A DNA stretch of 64,000 nucleotides from Saprospirales bacterium (GTDB lineage Bacteria > Bacteroidota > Bacteroidia > Chitinophagales > Saprospiraceae). Below the pieces are notes generated by a model. That model saw only the letters and a program-made list of their open reading frames with translations. It was not told where the DNA came from and did not search any database. Both the position numbers and the translations under genes were made by a program. The DNA lies in NCBI GenBank assembly GCA_016703765.1, contig JADJBL010000022.1, forward strand, positions 1-64,000, written 5' to 3'. Shown piece after piece: positions 42,832 to 51,959 of this stretch; positions within the stretch are counted from its first letter, which is position 1, and each line of letters begins with the position of its first letter.

Positions 42832-42907
42832 GTTGATAGTTGAAGAGTTGAACAGTTGAAGAGTTGAAAAGATCAATCAACTCTTCAACTTTTCAGCTTT
42901 TCAACTT
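42832..42907. terminator. Hairpin of GTTGAAGA words
   Basis: The left arm (AGTTGAAGAGTTGAACAG and GTTGAAAAG) pairs with the right arm (CTCTTCAACTTTTCAG and CTTTTCAACTT). It lies between the T9SS gene stop (42906) and the hscA start (42826), both minus strand, and would terminate the former. Single-arm runs of the same word occur at 33815-33836 and 47195-47220. Confidence 0.55.
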
Positions 42908-43721
42908 ACCTCCGGGAGATCTGCATTTTCTGCGTCACCTGCGATTTTCCGTTGGAGAAGGTATAGAGGTAGAGTCCTTCGGGCAGTTGGCTGCCATCGA
43001 ATTCTATGCTGTTGATGCCTTCTGCGATTTGGACACTGCGGGTGTGGACTACGCGGCCGAGCAGGTCGGCGACCTGGAGTTGGTAGTCGCCCGATTCGCG
43101 GCTCTGGACTTCGATGGTCGTGCTGCCGTTAAAGGGGTTGGGCATGTTGCGGATGCTTTCAAAGTCGCTGTTCACCTCGAAGGAGCTGGCAAAGATCACG
43201 CAGTTCGGGCTGTCTTCTTCCAGCACGTAGAGGTAGAAATTGCCCGGCGCCAGCAAGGGGTTGGGGAAGGAAAGCTGGATGGGCAGGCCTCCCGTGTAAA
43301 TGGTGGCGGCGATGACCAGATTGTGCTGTCCGATATCGTCCGGATTGGTCGCCTTGCCGAAAATGGCGGCGCAGCCGGCTTCGTTTTGGTAGAACGTGCA
43401 ATTGGAGTTGTTGCAGGCATAGTCAAACCCGTCGGGAAGGCCGGTCACGTCGGTGATCTTGAGGGAGTCGAGGATATAGACGAATCCTCCGAACTCGAGC
43501 GAGTCGCCAACGACTGCGGTAAAGACGAATTGGTAATTTTTGTTGAAGCAGGCGCTATCCGTGATCCCTCCGTTCGGGTTGGTAGCTGCGTCATAGGGAA
43601 GCGGGTAAACGCCCGGCATGGAGTCCTGATAGGAAGGGTCGGGGAGGCAGGTCCCGAATTGAGCCAGACCGCTTACGAGGGTTCCAAATATGACCAGGGA
43701 GGTAAGTATTGCTTTTTTCAT
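42906..43721 (-). CDS. Secreted protein with T9SS type A sorting domain
   Basis: 271 aa. A signal peptide (MKKAILTSLVIFGTLVSGLA) is followed by a Cys-containing domain of unknown function (DYACNNSNCTFYQNEAGCAA), then the sorting domain with IRNMPNPFNGSTTIEVQSRE and C-terminal YLYTFSNGKSQVTQKMQIS. The N-terminal domain is not recognised. Secreted or attached to the surface through the type IX system. Confidence 0.75.
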   Translation of the reverse strand: MKKAILTSLVIFGTLVSGLAQFGTCLPDPSYQDSMPGVYPLPYDAATNPNGGITDSACFNKNYQFVFTAVVGDSLEFGGFVYILDSLKITDVTGLPDGFDYACNNSNCTFYQNEAGCAAIFGKATNPDDIGQHNLVIAATIYTGGLPIQLSFPNPLLAPGNFYLYVLEEDSPNCVIFASSFEVNSDFESIRNMPNPFNGSTTIEVQSRESGDYQLQVADLLGRVVHTRSVQIAEGINSIEFDGSQLPEGLYLYTFSNGKSQVTQKMQISRR

Positions 43722-43791
43722 GCAGGAAAGGTTTGATTGAAAGTGAATAATGGATGTAGGAGTATCAGGTCAAAAATATTCCACAAAATCC

Positions 43792-43799
43792 TAACTTTG
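43792..43799 (+). promoter_or_regulatory. Bacteroidota-type -7 element (TAACTTTG)
   Basis: TAACTTTG about 63 bases upstream of the TonB-receptor ATG; same motif as at 11875. No convincing -33 TTG is seen. Confidence 0.4.
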
Positions 43800-43861
43800 G
43801 CAGAAGCCGGAGAAATTTTGTGGAAATTTGATTTTACTCCCCTCTAAACATTCAAAATTTT

Positions 43862-46174
43862 ATGAAGCAGCCATACCTCTGGATCGCGTTTTTACTCTTT
43901 TCCCATATCACTTTATTTGCACAAGAAGGAACCGTAGAAGGGGTTGTCAAAGATGCCGCCAACGGAGAGCCGCTTTACTCCGTCACGATCCGGGTGGGCA
44001 ACCTCGGCGAAATCACGGACTTCGAAGGGCACTACTCCCTCGACCTGCCGGTGGGGGAATACGAGCTGGAATTCACCTATGTGGGCTACGCCCCTCAAAA
44101 AGTAAGAGTGAAAGTTGCAGAGGGCCAAACCCAAACCCTCGACCTTTCGATGGCCGAGGAGATTACGCTGTTGCAGACGGCCACCGTCACGAGCGGCAAG
44201 TTTGAAAAACCGCTGGGGGAGGTGACTGTTTCCATAGAGGTCATAAAACCCGGTTTGATCGAGAGCGTCAACACCGTTTCGGTCGATCAGGTGCTGGAAA
44301 AAGTGCCCGGCGTCAACATCATCGACGGGCAGGCCAATATCAGGGGAGGCTCGGGATTCTCTTACGGGGCGGGCAGCCGCGTGCTGCTGCTGGTCGACGA
44401 CATCCCCATGCTGCAGGCCGATGCCGGTTTTCCCAACTGGAACGACCTGCCCGTGGAGAACATCGAACAGATCGAGGTGGTCAAAGGCGCGGCCTCCGCT
44501 TTATACGGATCCTCGGCGCTCAACGGGATCATCAACCTGCGGACGAGCTTTGCCAAGAGCGAGCCCGAGTTCAAGGCCTCCATTTTTCACGGCATTTACG
44601 GACCTCCGAGGGATGCGGAGAAGAAATGGTGGAAAAACACGCCCTACGCCACGGGCGGCAGCCTCACCTACAAGCGCCGTTTTGGACGGCTCGACCTGGT
44701 AGCGAGCGGTTTTGCCCTCAAAGAGCAGTCCTACCTGGAGCGCAATTTCTCCGATTACCAACGCGGCACCCTGGGCCTCCGCTACCGACCTACGGATAAC
44801 CTTCATATCGGTTTCAGCAGCAATTTTAACACCGGCCAGACCCAAAGCTTCTTTTTCTGGCTCAACCCGACGGAGAGCGCCCTGAAAGGAACGCGGACGG
44901 CCTACTCCTCCACCCGCCGCCTTCGCTTCAATATCGACCCCTACCTCACCTACTTCGATCCAAGGGGAAACCGCCACAAGGTCATGGGCCGCTATTACAA
45001 CGTAGACAACAACAACATCAACGGACAGTCGAACGCTTCGCAGCTTTATTACGGCGAATACCAGTTTCAACGGCAGTTTGCGGGCATTCAACTCGTGGCT
45101 ACGGCCGGGGTGGTGACATCCGGCAACTCCATCCAGGCCGAATTGTACGGCGATACCACCTACCGTTCGTTCAACCTGGCGGGGTATGTGCAACTGGACC
45201 AGAAGCTGTTTGAAAGGCTCAACCTGTCGGGCGGGTTCCGCTATGAGTCCAACCGTCTGGTGAACCCGGGCTACAGTTATTTCAACGGGATCAACCAGAT
45301 CACCGTGCCGGCGACGAACGAAAAGGAGGCCAAGCCGGTATTTCGTTTCGGGGCCAATCTCCAGGTGGCCGAATTCACTTATATCCGGGCTTCCTGGGGC
45401 CAGGGGTACCGATACCCGACGATTGCCGAAAAATACATCACCACCACCTTCGGCGGGGTGCCGATCAGTCCGAACCCTGCGCTGCGTTCCGAAACGGGTT
45501 GGTCGACCGAACTGGCGATCAAGCAGGGGTTCAGGTTATTTGGTTTCGAGGGCTTTGTGGATGCCGCTGCGTTCTGGTCTGAATACGATGACATGATGGA
45601 GTTCACCTTCGTGGATATTTTCCCCAACGGGTTTCAATCGCAAAACGTCGGCGGGACCATCATCAAGGGGCTTGAGTTTACGGTCGCAGGCCGCGGAAAG
45701 GTGTTGGGCATGCCTGGCACCCTGTTGACGGGCATCACGTTGATCGATCCGACATTTGCGAATTTTGATACCACCCCGGTGCAAGGCAACGATGAGCCCA
45801 CGGAGGGCCAGACAAACGCCATCGGTTCCTCGGTGGATTATAACGTATTGAAATACCGCAACAAGAGGACCTTTAAATTCGACTGGGAGAGCTCGTATAA
45901 AAAATGGTCGCTGGGGGTTGCCGTATTTGCCGCCAGCCAGATGGAGAATATCGACCGGGTGTTTGAGATCCTGGTCGTGCCCGGGCTGCGGTCTTACCGG
46001 GAAGAGCACCAGAGCAGCTATGTATATGGCGGGCTCCGGGCAGGGTATAAGATCAGCGAGCATTCCAGAGTTACCTTCCTGGTTGACAATATCCTCAACG
46101 CGGAGTACACCGTCCGGCCAGGCCTGGTCGAAGCGCCCAGGAGCTTTACGTTGCGGTTCGATTATCATCTGTGA
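43862..46174 (+). CDS. TonB-dependent outer-membrane receptor
   Basis: 770 aa. A signal peptide (MKQPYLWIAFLLFSHITLFA) precedes a carboxypeptidase-D-like regulatory domain (GTVEGVVKDAANGEPLYSVT to VGYAPQ). The plug contains EKVPGVNIIDGQANIRGGSG and EQIEVVKGAASALYGSSALN. The 22-strand barrel ends in APRSFTLRFDYHL with the terminal aromatic or Leu expected of OM barrels. The ligand is unknown; no SusD partner is nearby. Confidence 0.9.
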   Translation: MKQPYLWIAFLLFSHITLFAQEGTVEGVVKDAANGEPLYSVTIRVGNLGEITDFEGHYSLDLPVGEYELEFTYVGYAPQKVRVKVAEGQTQTLDLSMAEEITLLQTATVTSGKFEKPLGEVTVSIEVIKPGLIESVNTVSVDQVLEKVPGVNIIDGQANIRGGSGFSYGAGSRVLLLVDDIPMLQADAGFPNWNDLPVENIEQIEVVKGAASALYGSSALNGIINLRTSFAKSEPEFKASIFHGIYGPPRDAEKKWWKNTPYATGGSLTYKRRFGRLDLVASGFALKEQSYLERNFSDYQRGTLGLRYRPTDNLHIGFSSNFNTGQTQSFFFWLNPTESALKGTRTAYSSTRRLRFNIDPYLTYFDPRGNRHKVMGRYYNVDNNNINGQSNASQLYYGEYQFQRQFAGIQLVATAGVVTSGNSIQAELYGDTTYRSFNLAGYVQLDQKLFERLNLSGGFRYESNRLVNPGYSYFNGINQITVPATNEKEAKPVFRFGANLQVAEFTYIRASWGQGYRYPTIAEKYITTTFGGVPISPNPALRSETGWSTELAIKQGFRLFGFEGFVDAAAFWSEYDDMMEFTFVDIFPNGFQSQNVGGTIIKGLEFTVAGRGKVLGMPGTLLTGITLIDPTFANFDTTPVQGNDEPTEGQTNAIGSSVDYNVLKYRNKRTFKFDWESSYKKWSLGVAVFAASQMENIDRVFEILVVPGLRSYREEHQSSYVYGGLRAGYKISEHSRVTFLVDNILNAEYTVRPGLVEAPRSFTLRFDYHL

Positions 46175-46340
46175 GGGAAAGTTTAACCTACATTAACACC
46201 CTCGGCTGTTGAGATCATTCGATCTTTTCCTATTTTTATCCCGGCCATAACCCCGGAGGGCTCCGAAAATCCGTAAAAGAGTAGGAAGCGGAAGCCGAAA
46301 AGCTCAAAGAGTAGGCAAAAAGTCCTTAATTGCTATGTGA

Positions 46341-46823
46341 ATGAGAAAGGTATTTCAACTAACCCTGGTCGCAGTGATCTGCACCCTGTTTTGCGCTACC
46401 TCCGCACGTGCGGTCGTGGCCGTCGACCACAACCCCATGGTTGAGCAATTGCTCAACGGTACCCAGTCGGGCCTGACGATGGAGCAATTCATCCAGCTGA
46501 CGCCCAACCAGATCAAGGAGATGACCGGCCAAAAGCTGAGCTTCAAGGAGACCCTGGTGCTGAAGAAGGCCCAGAAAGAAGTGAAGAAAAGCATGAAATC
46601 GGACAGCGCGAGCGGCCCGAAGAGCCAGATCATCGCACTGGTTCTGGTGCTTCTGGTCGGTTACCTGGGTATTCACCGTTTCTATCTCGGCTACACGGGC
46701 ATCGGTATCATTCAATTGCTGACCGCCGGCGGTTGCGGCATCTGGGCGCTTATCGACCTGATCCGCATCATCACGGGCGATCTGGTTCCGGCCGACGGAA
46801 GTTCCTATGATCCGACGCTTTAA
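46341..46823 (+). CDS. TM2-domain membrane protein
   Basis: 160 aa. A signal peptide (MRKVFQLTLVAVICTLFCAT) and a polar region (residues about 25-90) are followed by a TM2 domain: two helices flanking the short loop of IIALVLVLLVGYLGIHRFYL and YTGIGIIQLLTAGGCGIWAL then IDLIRI. Function of TM2 proteins is not known. The downstream DUF2752 gene overlaps it by 17 bp. Confidence 0.82.
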   Translation: MRKVFQLTLVAVICTLFCATSARAVVAVDHNPMVEQLLNGTQSGLTMEQFIQLTPNQIKEMTGQKLSFKETLVLKKAQKEVKKSMKSDSASGPKSQIIALVLVLLVGYLGIHRFYLGYTGIGIIQLLTAGGCGIWALIDLIRIITGDLVPADGSSYDPTL

Positions 46824-47139
46824 GAACAACCGGTACTTTCTGTACTTCAAGCTTGGATTCTACATCCTTGTGCCCCTGGTACTTCTATTGTTACCTGCCG
46901 GGTATTTCGACAAGGGCGAATCCATTTGTTTGTCGCAGGTCCTGTTCCAACTCGAGTGCTATGCCTGCGGAATGACGCGGGCCACCATGCACCTGATCCA
47001 TCTGGATTTCACGGAAGCTTTCTACTACAATCCGCTAGCTTTCGCGGTATTCCCGCTTCTGGCCTTTTTTTGGGCCCGATGGTTCTGGAAGGACTGGACC
47101 CGTCTTCGGGCGCTTTCGCCTGTGAAAAGTACGAGTTAG
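46807..47139 (+). CDS. DUF2752 family membrane protein
   Basis: 110 aa. Three helices with the family motif CYACGMTRATMHLIHLDF, including the conserved CxxCGMTR. It starts inside the 3' end of the TM2 gene (46807-46823), suggesting translational coupling. TM2 and DUF2752 often sit together in Bacteroidota. Function unknown. Confidence 0.8.
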   Translation: MIRRFKNNRYFLYFKLGFYILVPLVLLLLPAGYFDKGESICLSQVLFQLECYACGMTRATMHLIHLDFTEAFYYNPLAFAVFPLLAFFWARWFWKDWTRLRALSPVKSTS

Positions 47140-47144
47140 CTATG

Positions 47145-47180
47145 CTGCGCCTGAGGGAAACTTCAGGCGCAGTATTTTTT
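47145..47180 (+). terminator. Rho-independent terminator after the DUF2752 gene
   Basis: CTGCGCCTGA (47145-47154) and TCAGGCGCAG (47163-47172) form a 10-bp stem, followed by TATTTTTTT. A classic plus-strand terminator. Confidence 0.75.
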
Positions 47181-47228
47181 TGGGTTGGAATCTTTTCAAC
47201 TCTTCCACTTTTCAACTATCCGCTCCAA

Positions 47229-47816
47229 ATGACTCCCGCCAAACGCTTCAAGAACTTTTTGCGCACCACCCTGATCGGAGGCGCCGTAGTGGTAATGCCA
47301 GTAACCATTTTTATTTTACTGGTCAAACTCGTATTCGACACCCTCCGCGCCCTGATCGAGCCTCTGTCGAACATCATCAAATTTCCCTTCATCACCAGCG
47401 AGCTGCTGATCGACCTGATCACGATGGGGCTCATTATTATTTTCTTTTTTTTCGTGGGACTCGTGGTGCAGACCCGGCTGGGGAGGGGCATTATCGCCCT
47501 GATCGAAACGGAGTTGCTGAGCCGTTTGCCCCTGTATGGCGTGATCAAGGAAACCGTGCTCCAGTTTTCGGGGGCCAAGCGCATGCCTTTTTCGCAGGTC
47601 GTGGTGGTACAGGTCATGGGCACCAAGATGTACGGATTCATCGCAGACGAGCACAAGGACGGTAAATACACGGTGTTTGTGCCCACTGCCCCGAATCCCA
47701 CCAACGGGTTTATTTTCTACATGGACCCGGAGCATGTGGAGCCGGTGGATGTAAAACCCGAGGAGGCCATTCGGATGATCATCGGGATCGGAACGGGGGC
47801 GGGGAAATTGTTTTGA
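47229..47816 (+). CDS. DUF502 family membrane protein
   Basis: 195 aa. The start MTPAKRFKNFLRTTLIGGAV at 47229 gives two N-terminal helices (GAVVVMPVTIFILLVKLVFD, LLIDLITMGLIIIFFFFVGL) and a soluble tail with LLSRLPLYGVIKETVLQF, the DUF502 signature. The open frame extends to 46926, but that part is a shadow of the previous gene. Function unknown. Confidence 0.82.
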   Translation: MTPAKRFKNFLRTTLIGGAVVVMPVTIFILLVKLVFDTLRALIEPLSNIIKFPFITSELLIDLITMGLIIIFFFFVGLVVQTRLGRGIIALIETELLSRLPLYGVIKETVLQFSGAKRMPFSQVVVVQVMGTKMYGFIADEHKDGKYTVFVPTAPNPTNGFIFYMDPEHVEPVDVKPEEAIRMIIGIGTGAGKLF

Positions 47817-47894
47817 AGCGGGTGAACGAATTCCGCGCGGAATTTCGTTATGGGGAAAATTCCGACGAGAAGCGCCGACAAAACTGATCTCTGA

Positions 47895-49379
47895 ATGAAG
47901 AAACTTTTCTTGTGGGTATCTCTTCTTCTGCTGGCGGACATGGCCCTTTCCCAGGAACGATTGTTGGTCACCAACTCCTCCGATTACTCCGGCGAGATCA
48001 GCCCGGTGGAAGACCTGTACGGGTTTGCCTCCGATACCGAAGCGGACGACGCCATGAAACAGATCATGAAGTACACCGGCCTTCCGTCCAATTTTACCAT
48101 CAAGGCGGCCAATGTGCCCAACGCCGCCGCCATCTTATACCAGGACAAGCGCTTCATCCTTTACAACCAGTATTTTATGATCCGGATCAAGGACGAGACC
48201 AAGACGGATTGGGCCGCCCTCAGTATCCTGGCCCATGAGATCGGACACCACCTCTCCGGCCATACCCTCGACACCCAGGGCAGCAGGCCCGACAAAGAAC
48301 TCGAAGCCGACCGTTTCTCCGGTTTTATTTTGTACAAAATGGGCGCCAGTATCGAAGAAGCCCGCACCGCCATGGATGCCCTGGCCTCGGAAACCGGCAC
48401 CCCGACCCATCCCCCCAAGTCGGCCCGCCTGGCCGCGGTGACCAATGGCTGGCTGGAGGCCGAAAACCAGAACGAAGCCGTAAAACCCATTCGAAGCGAA
48501 CCCACTGAAAAACCCGTTTCCCCTGTCATCACGGTCGTGCCAAAATCGCCGGCCGACCCGCAAAGGGCCTCGGCGGTCTTTCGCAGGGTTTGGGTGGAGC
48601 AGGGGGTGGAGGAAGGAGGGGTGAAGGGACTTAGAGTCCATGCCAGCTTTATCCTGAGCCACCTGCCGGGGGAGAATTGCAAGGCGGTGGCATGGTTTTA
48701 CGACGAGGCAAGCGGGGAGCCGCTCGAGGATTTCAACGGCCTGTACTCCACCTCTACCGGCGATGTATCGGCCGGAGTTGATTTTGTGCCAAGCGATGTT
48801 TCCTCCGATTTTACCGATTTCTCCTTGTTCCTTCCCTACGACGAATTACACCTGGAAGAGGGCAATTACCGCATAAAATTTCAGATCGGGCTATTCCATC
48901 AAATGCAGGGGGACAGGATGCAGCAGGTGGGCCCGGTAAGCGCCTTTTCCAGTTTCGAATACAAGTTTGGAAAGCCCATACCCAGCGCACTGTTCCAAAA
49001 GCTGTGGGTCGATTTCGACGTGTACGAGGGCATCCGGAAAGGCCTTCGAATTCATTTGCAGTTTAGCGTCAGAAATGGCAAGGATAAGCCCTGCAGGGCG
49101 GTGGCCTGGTTTTACTCCGATTCGGGCCTGCCGCTTCAGGATTACAACGGCAAGTACAACTCCGTGGACGGCAAGGTATCCGTCGGCGCCGACTTTTTGC
49201 CGCGGTACGACTCGGCCGATTATTCAGATCTTACCTTATTTATGCCCTACGACGAATTGCACCTGTCCTCCGGCCATCATTCCCTCAAGCTGGACGCGGG
49301 CCTTTTTTTCGAAAACGAAGGGGCTTTAAAGCAATTGGGCGAAGGGTTTGAAGCGCGCACTTTTTCCTTTTCCAAATAA
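47895..49379 (+). CDS. Secreted M48-like zinc metalloprotease with duplicated C-terminal module
   Basis: 494 aa. A signal peptide (MKKLFLWVSLLLLADMALSQ) is followed by a gluzincin-type active site ILAHEIGHHLSGH (H114, E115, H118) with the third ligand Glu likely in ELEADRFSGFIL. After a linker, two similar about 115-aa modules appear (KGLRVHASFILSHLPGENCK and FLPYDELHLEEGNYRIKFQI; then KGLRIHLQFSVRNGKDKPCR and FMPYDELHLSSGHHSLKLDA). The modules share the order KGLR-AVAWFY-PYDELHL, so they arose by duplication. Substrate unknown. Confidence 0.75.
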   Translation: MKKLFLWVSLLLLADMALSQERLLVTNSSDYSGEISPVEDLYGFASDTEADDAMKQIMKYTGLPSNFTIKAANVPNAAAILYQDKRFILYNQYFMIRIKDETKTDWAALSILAHEIGHHLSGHTLDTQGSRPDKELEADRFSGFILYKMGASIEEARTAMDALASETGTPTHPPKSARLAAVTNGWLEAENQNEAVKPIRSEPTEKPVSPVITVVPKSPADPQRASAVFRRVWVEQGVEEGGVKGLRVHASFILSHLPGENCKAVAWFYDEASGEPLEDFNGLYSTSTGDVSAGVDFVPSDVSSDFTDFSLFLPYDELHLEEGNYRIKFQIGLFHQMQGDRMQQVGPVSAFSSFEYKFGKPIPSALFQKLWVDFDVYEGIRKGLRIHLQFSVRNGKDKPCRAVAWFYSDSGLPLQDYNGKYNSVDGKVSVGADFLPRYDSADYSDLTLFMPYDELHLSSGHHSLKLDAGLFFENEGALKQLGEGFEARTFSFSK

Positions 49380-49381
49380 AA

Positions 49382-49411
49382 TGCGGGAATTGTCGGACCC
49401 GCGGGTTTTTT
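49382..49411 (+). terminator. Weak terminator hairpin
   Basis: GCGGG and CCCGC around about ten bases, followed by six T. Lies just after the protease stop (49379) and before the rlpA promoter. Confidence 0.4.
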
Positions 49412-49428
49412 AGTGTTAGAAATTGACG

Positions 49429-49436
49429 TAAATTTG
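49429..49436 (+). promoter_or_regulatory. Bacteroidota-type -7 element (TAAATTTG)
   Basis: TAAATTTG 22-29 bases before the rlpA ATG at 49458. Matches TAnnTTTG. The -33 element is not clear. Confidence 0.45.
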
Positions 49437-49457
49437 TAGACTGAGAAAATAATACAC

Positions 49458-50356
49458 ATGAAAAAAATTATTAATCTAAGCATCCTGTTCGTATTCTCCG
49501 GTTTCTCCCTTTCCATGGCCCAGGCGCCGGAATACGGTCAAGCAATTTACTACGCCGATTATTTCCACGGAAAAAGAACGGCCAGCGGGAGACCTACGAC
49601 AAGTACGGCCTCACCTGCGCGCACAAGGTCCATCCCTTCGGCACCCAGCTCAAGGTGACCCGGATGGATAATTTCAAATCTGTGATCGTTCGGGTGAACG
49701 ACCGCGGGCCTTACAACCCGGGTTGCGTCGTCGATGTGTCCTGGGCCGCGGCCGACCAGATCGGGCTGCTCCTCGACGGCAAGGTCGAAGTGAAAGTCGA
49801 AGTCGCCGGGTATTCAGGCAGTTCGATCCCCCAAAGCTACAGCGCTCCCAACACGGTCGCTTCTGCATCCACCCCGAGTTCTGCTTCCGCCAAGGGTTTT
49901 TCCCTGCCCCTGCCGCCACAGCCGGTCACTTTTAACAACGCATTTCCAGAAACGACTACCTATCAGGCGGCCAAGACGCCGGTGACCTCTTCCGTACCTC
50001 AGGCCTACAATCAGTCTAACGTGCCGACCTCCTACAACTCTTTCTCGGCGCCCGTCAACCCGGCTGCGCCTTCAAATTCTGCCGGCGTGGCCTCCATGCC
50101 TGCCGGGCAGCAAGGATACAGCATCCAGGTAGGATCTTATACCTTTTTGCCCAATGCCGAGCGCCAGGCCAAGATGATTGCCGACAAAGGAGTACAGCAG
50201 GTGTACATCAAGGAATCGAGAAAACCCGACGGTACCATGTTGTACAAGATCCTCGTGCGTGTGTTCGGCGACCGGACCGAGGCCAGCAATTATGTGCCCC
50301 AGTTGAAAAGCAAATACGAGCTTGCCGGTTATGTAGTCAACCTGGCCAATATGTAA
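49458..50356 (+). CDS. rlpA: RlpA-like septal ring protein with DPBB and SPOR domains, frame-broken
   Basis: One gene in two frames. The first (from 49458) has a signal peptide (MKKIINLSILFVFSGFSLSM) and begins the DPBB domain: YGQAIYYADYFHGKRTASG. The second, open through 50356, continues it: TYDKYGLTCAHKVHPFGTQL, then VTRMDNFKSVIVRVNDRGPY. A proline-poor Ser/Ala linker and a C-terminal SPOR domain (GYSIQVGSYTFLPNAERQAK) end it. One extra G in the GGG run at 49587-49589 joins the frames. RlpA cleaves bare glycan strands of peptidoglycan at the septum. The alternative is a real decayed gene. Confidence 0.75.
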
Positions 50357-50404
50357 TCGGGGTTGGACCTCCCTACTGAACCATTTCCTAAAATAAACCG
50401 ACTC

Positions 50405-50890
50405 ATGCAGAAATTCTCGTTGCGTTTTGTGCACCTTTTCGCCGTAGTAATAATTTCCTTTTTCGGGATCAGCCTCCTGAGCAGCTGCCAAACAGAGGGC
50501 TGCACCGAACCGATGTCCGATAATTTCGATCCCAAGGCCAAAAAGAACGACGGGAGCTGTGTACCCTGGAGGGACAAGTTCGCGGCAAACTACACCGGGA
50601 TCAATGCCTGCGCAGGCTCTGCCGATGAAGGCGTTTCCTTCGTAATCGCCCAGTCGAGCACCACCGAAGACGGCATCGTCGTCTCCATCCCCAGCGAGGG
50701 GATGTTGTTTACCGCCAAGGTGGACTCCCAGAACGGAATCACGATCGCAGAACAGGACATCAGCTACCAGGGCTCCATCATCAGCATCAGCGGCTCCGGC
50801 TCGCTCACGGGTAAAACGATTACGATCAGTTATTCCCTGACCTCCGGCCCCCTGACCGTTCCCTGCACCCTGACAGGGGATCAGCCTTAA
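50405..50890 (+). CDS. Small hypothetical lipoprotein
   Basis: 161 aa from the ATG at 50405 (MQKFSLRFVHLFAVVIISFF). The lipobox ISLLSSCQTEGC predicts lipidation. A Cys-rich N-terminal patch (CTEPMSDNFDPKAKKNDGSC) may be a small disulfide-linked module, and the rest is beta-rich with a Ser/Gly/Thr-rich end. No named family recognised. A strong hairpin follows. Confidence 0.7.
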   Translation: MQKFSLRFVHLFAVVIISFFGISLLSSCQTEGCTEPMSDNFDPKAKKNDGSCVPWRDKFAANYTGINACAGSADEGVSFVIAQSSTTEDGIVVSIPSEGMLFTAKVDSQNGITIAEQDISYQGSIISISGSGSLTGKTITISYSLTSGPLTVPCTLTGDQP

Positions 50891-50905
50891 AAAAACTACT
50901 AAAAA

Positions 50906-50941
50906 CAAGAGGCGTCGGAATTTTTTTTCCGGCGCCTCTTG
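50906..50941. terminator. Hairpin with T8 loop
   Basis: CAAGAGGCGTCGG (50906-50918) and CCGGCGCCTCTTG (50929-50941) pair with one mismatch around AATTTTTTTT. It lies between the lipoprotein stop (50890) and the arsM start (50987) and could terminate transcription in the forward direction. Confidence 0.6.
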
Positions 50942-50986
50942 CTTTGTAAAAATATCAATCGTAATATTGCGATAAAACAATTAATA

Positions 50987-51805
50987 ATGAAAACGACAGA
51001 AGATCTCAAAGAGCTTGTGAAGCAGAAATACGGTGAAATTGCCCGGCAGGAGCAAAAAAGCTGTTGTTCGACCACTTGTTGCGGACCGTCTGATACGGCG
51101 ACCCAGGAAGTGGCCAACATCATGACGGAGTCTTACGAAAAGTTGGAGGGGTACAACCCCGACGCCGACCTCGGCCTGGGCTGCGGCCTTCCGACGCAGT
51201 TTGCGAGGATTTCCAAAGGCGATACAGTGGTCGACCTGGGCTCCGGCGCGGGCAACGACTGCTTCATCGCACGGGCGGAAACCGGGGAGACGGGCCGCGT
51301 CATCGGGCTCGATTTTACCCCCGACATGGTGGAAAAAGCCCGCAAGAACGCCTCTGCACTTGGGTTTTCCAATGTAGAATTCATTTACGGGGACATCGAG
51401 CAGATGCCTATTCCAAACGACACCGCTCATGTGGTCGTGAGCAATTGCGTGCTCAACCTGGTACCCGACAAGAGCCGCGCCTTTGCCGAAATTTTCCGGA
51501 TCCTAAAACCCGGAGGCCACTTTAGCATTTCCGATATCGTCCTGCTGGGAGATTTACCCGCCGGACTGCAAAACGCCGCGGAAATGTACGCGGGTTGCGT
51601 GTCGGGAGCTATTCAAAAAGACGACTACCTGGGCATCATCCGCGCAGCGGGGTTTGAAGGCATCGAGGTCCAGAAGGAAAGGGAGATCGACATGCCGGAT
51701 GAGGTTCTGCTTCAATACCTTTCTCCTGAGGATTTGAGGACCTACCGGTCATCTGAGACGGGTATTTTTAGCATTACCGTTTTTGCGAGGAAGCCTGGGG
51801 TGTAA
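50987..51805 (+). CDS. arsM: Arsenite methyltransferase
   Basis: 272 aa SAM-dependent arsenic(III) methyltransferase. The start MKTTEDLKELVKQKYGEIAR is at 50987. Conserved cysteines occur in CCSTTCCGPSD, LGLGCGLPT and YAGCVSGA, and the SAM motif is VVDLGSGAGNDCFIA with GLDFTPDMVEKARKNA. Forms methylated arsenic species for detoxification. There is no adjacent ars operon. A nested inverted repeat follows at once. Confidence 0.9.
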   Translation: MKTTEDLKELVKQKYGEIARQEQKSCCSTTCCGPSDTATQEVANIMTESYEKLEGYNPDADLGLGCGLPTQFARISKGDTVVDLGSGAGNDCFIARAETGETGRVIGLDFTPDMVEKARKNASALGFSNVEFIYGDIEQMPIPNDTAHVVVSNCVLNLVPDKSRAFAEIFRILKPGGHFSISDIVLLGDLPAGLQNAAEMYAGCVSGAIQKDDYLGIIRAAGFEGIEVQKEREIDMPDEVLLQYLSPEDLRTYRSSETGIFSITVFARKPGV

Positions 51806-51812
51806 GGGGAAT

Positions 51813-51959
51813 GCTCGTGAGGGTCTCCGACCCGAAACGCACTGTCGGCAAGTCTCCTGACTTGCATATCCACAACTGACTTGCATATCCGCAACTGACT
51901 TGTATAGCAAGTCTGGAGACTTGCAAACACAACGTTTCGGGTCGGAGACCCTCACGAGC
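51813..51959. repeat. Nested inverted-repeat element, copy 2
   Basis: Outer arms at 51813-51837 and 51935-51959 are perfectly complementary (core GAGGGTCTCCGACCCGAAA). Inner arms are 51848-51865 (GCAAGTCTCCTGACTTGC) and 51907-51924 (GCAAGTCTGGAGACTTGC). Between them lie extra tandem copies of a TGACTTGCATATCC-type word, making this copy longer than that at 23153-23281. Confidence 0.78.

Noticed and set aside
44990..45030. AAC-rich stretch in the TonB receptor (DNNNIN) as DGR template repeat
   Set aside because: Only a few Asn codons and no similarity to the variable region at 62246-62375.
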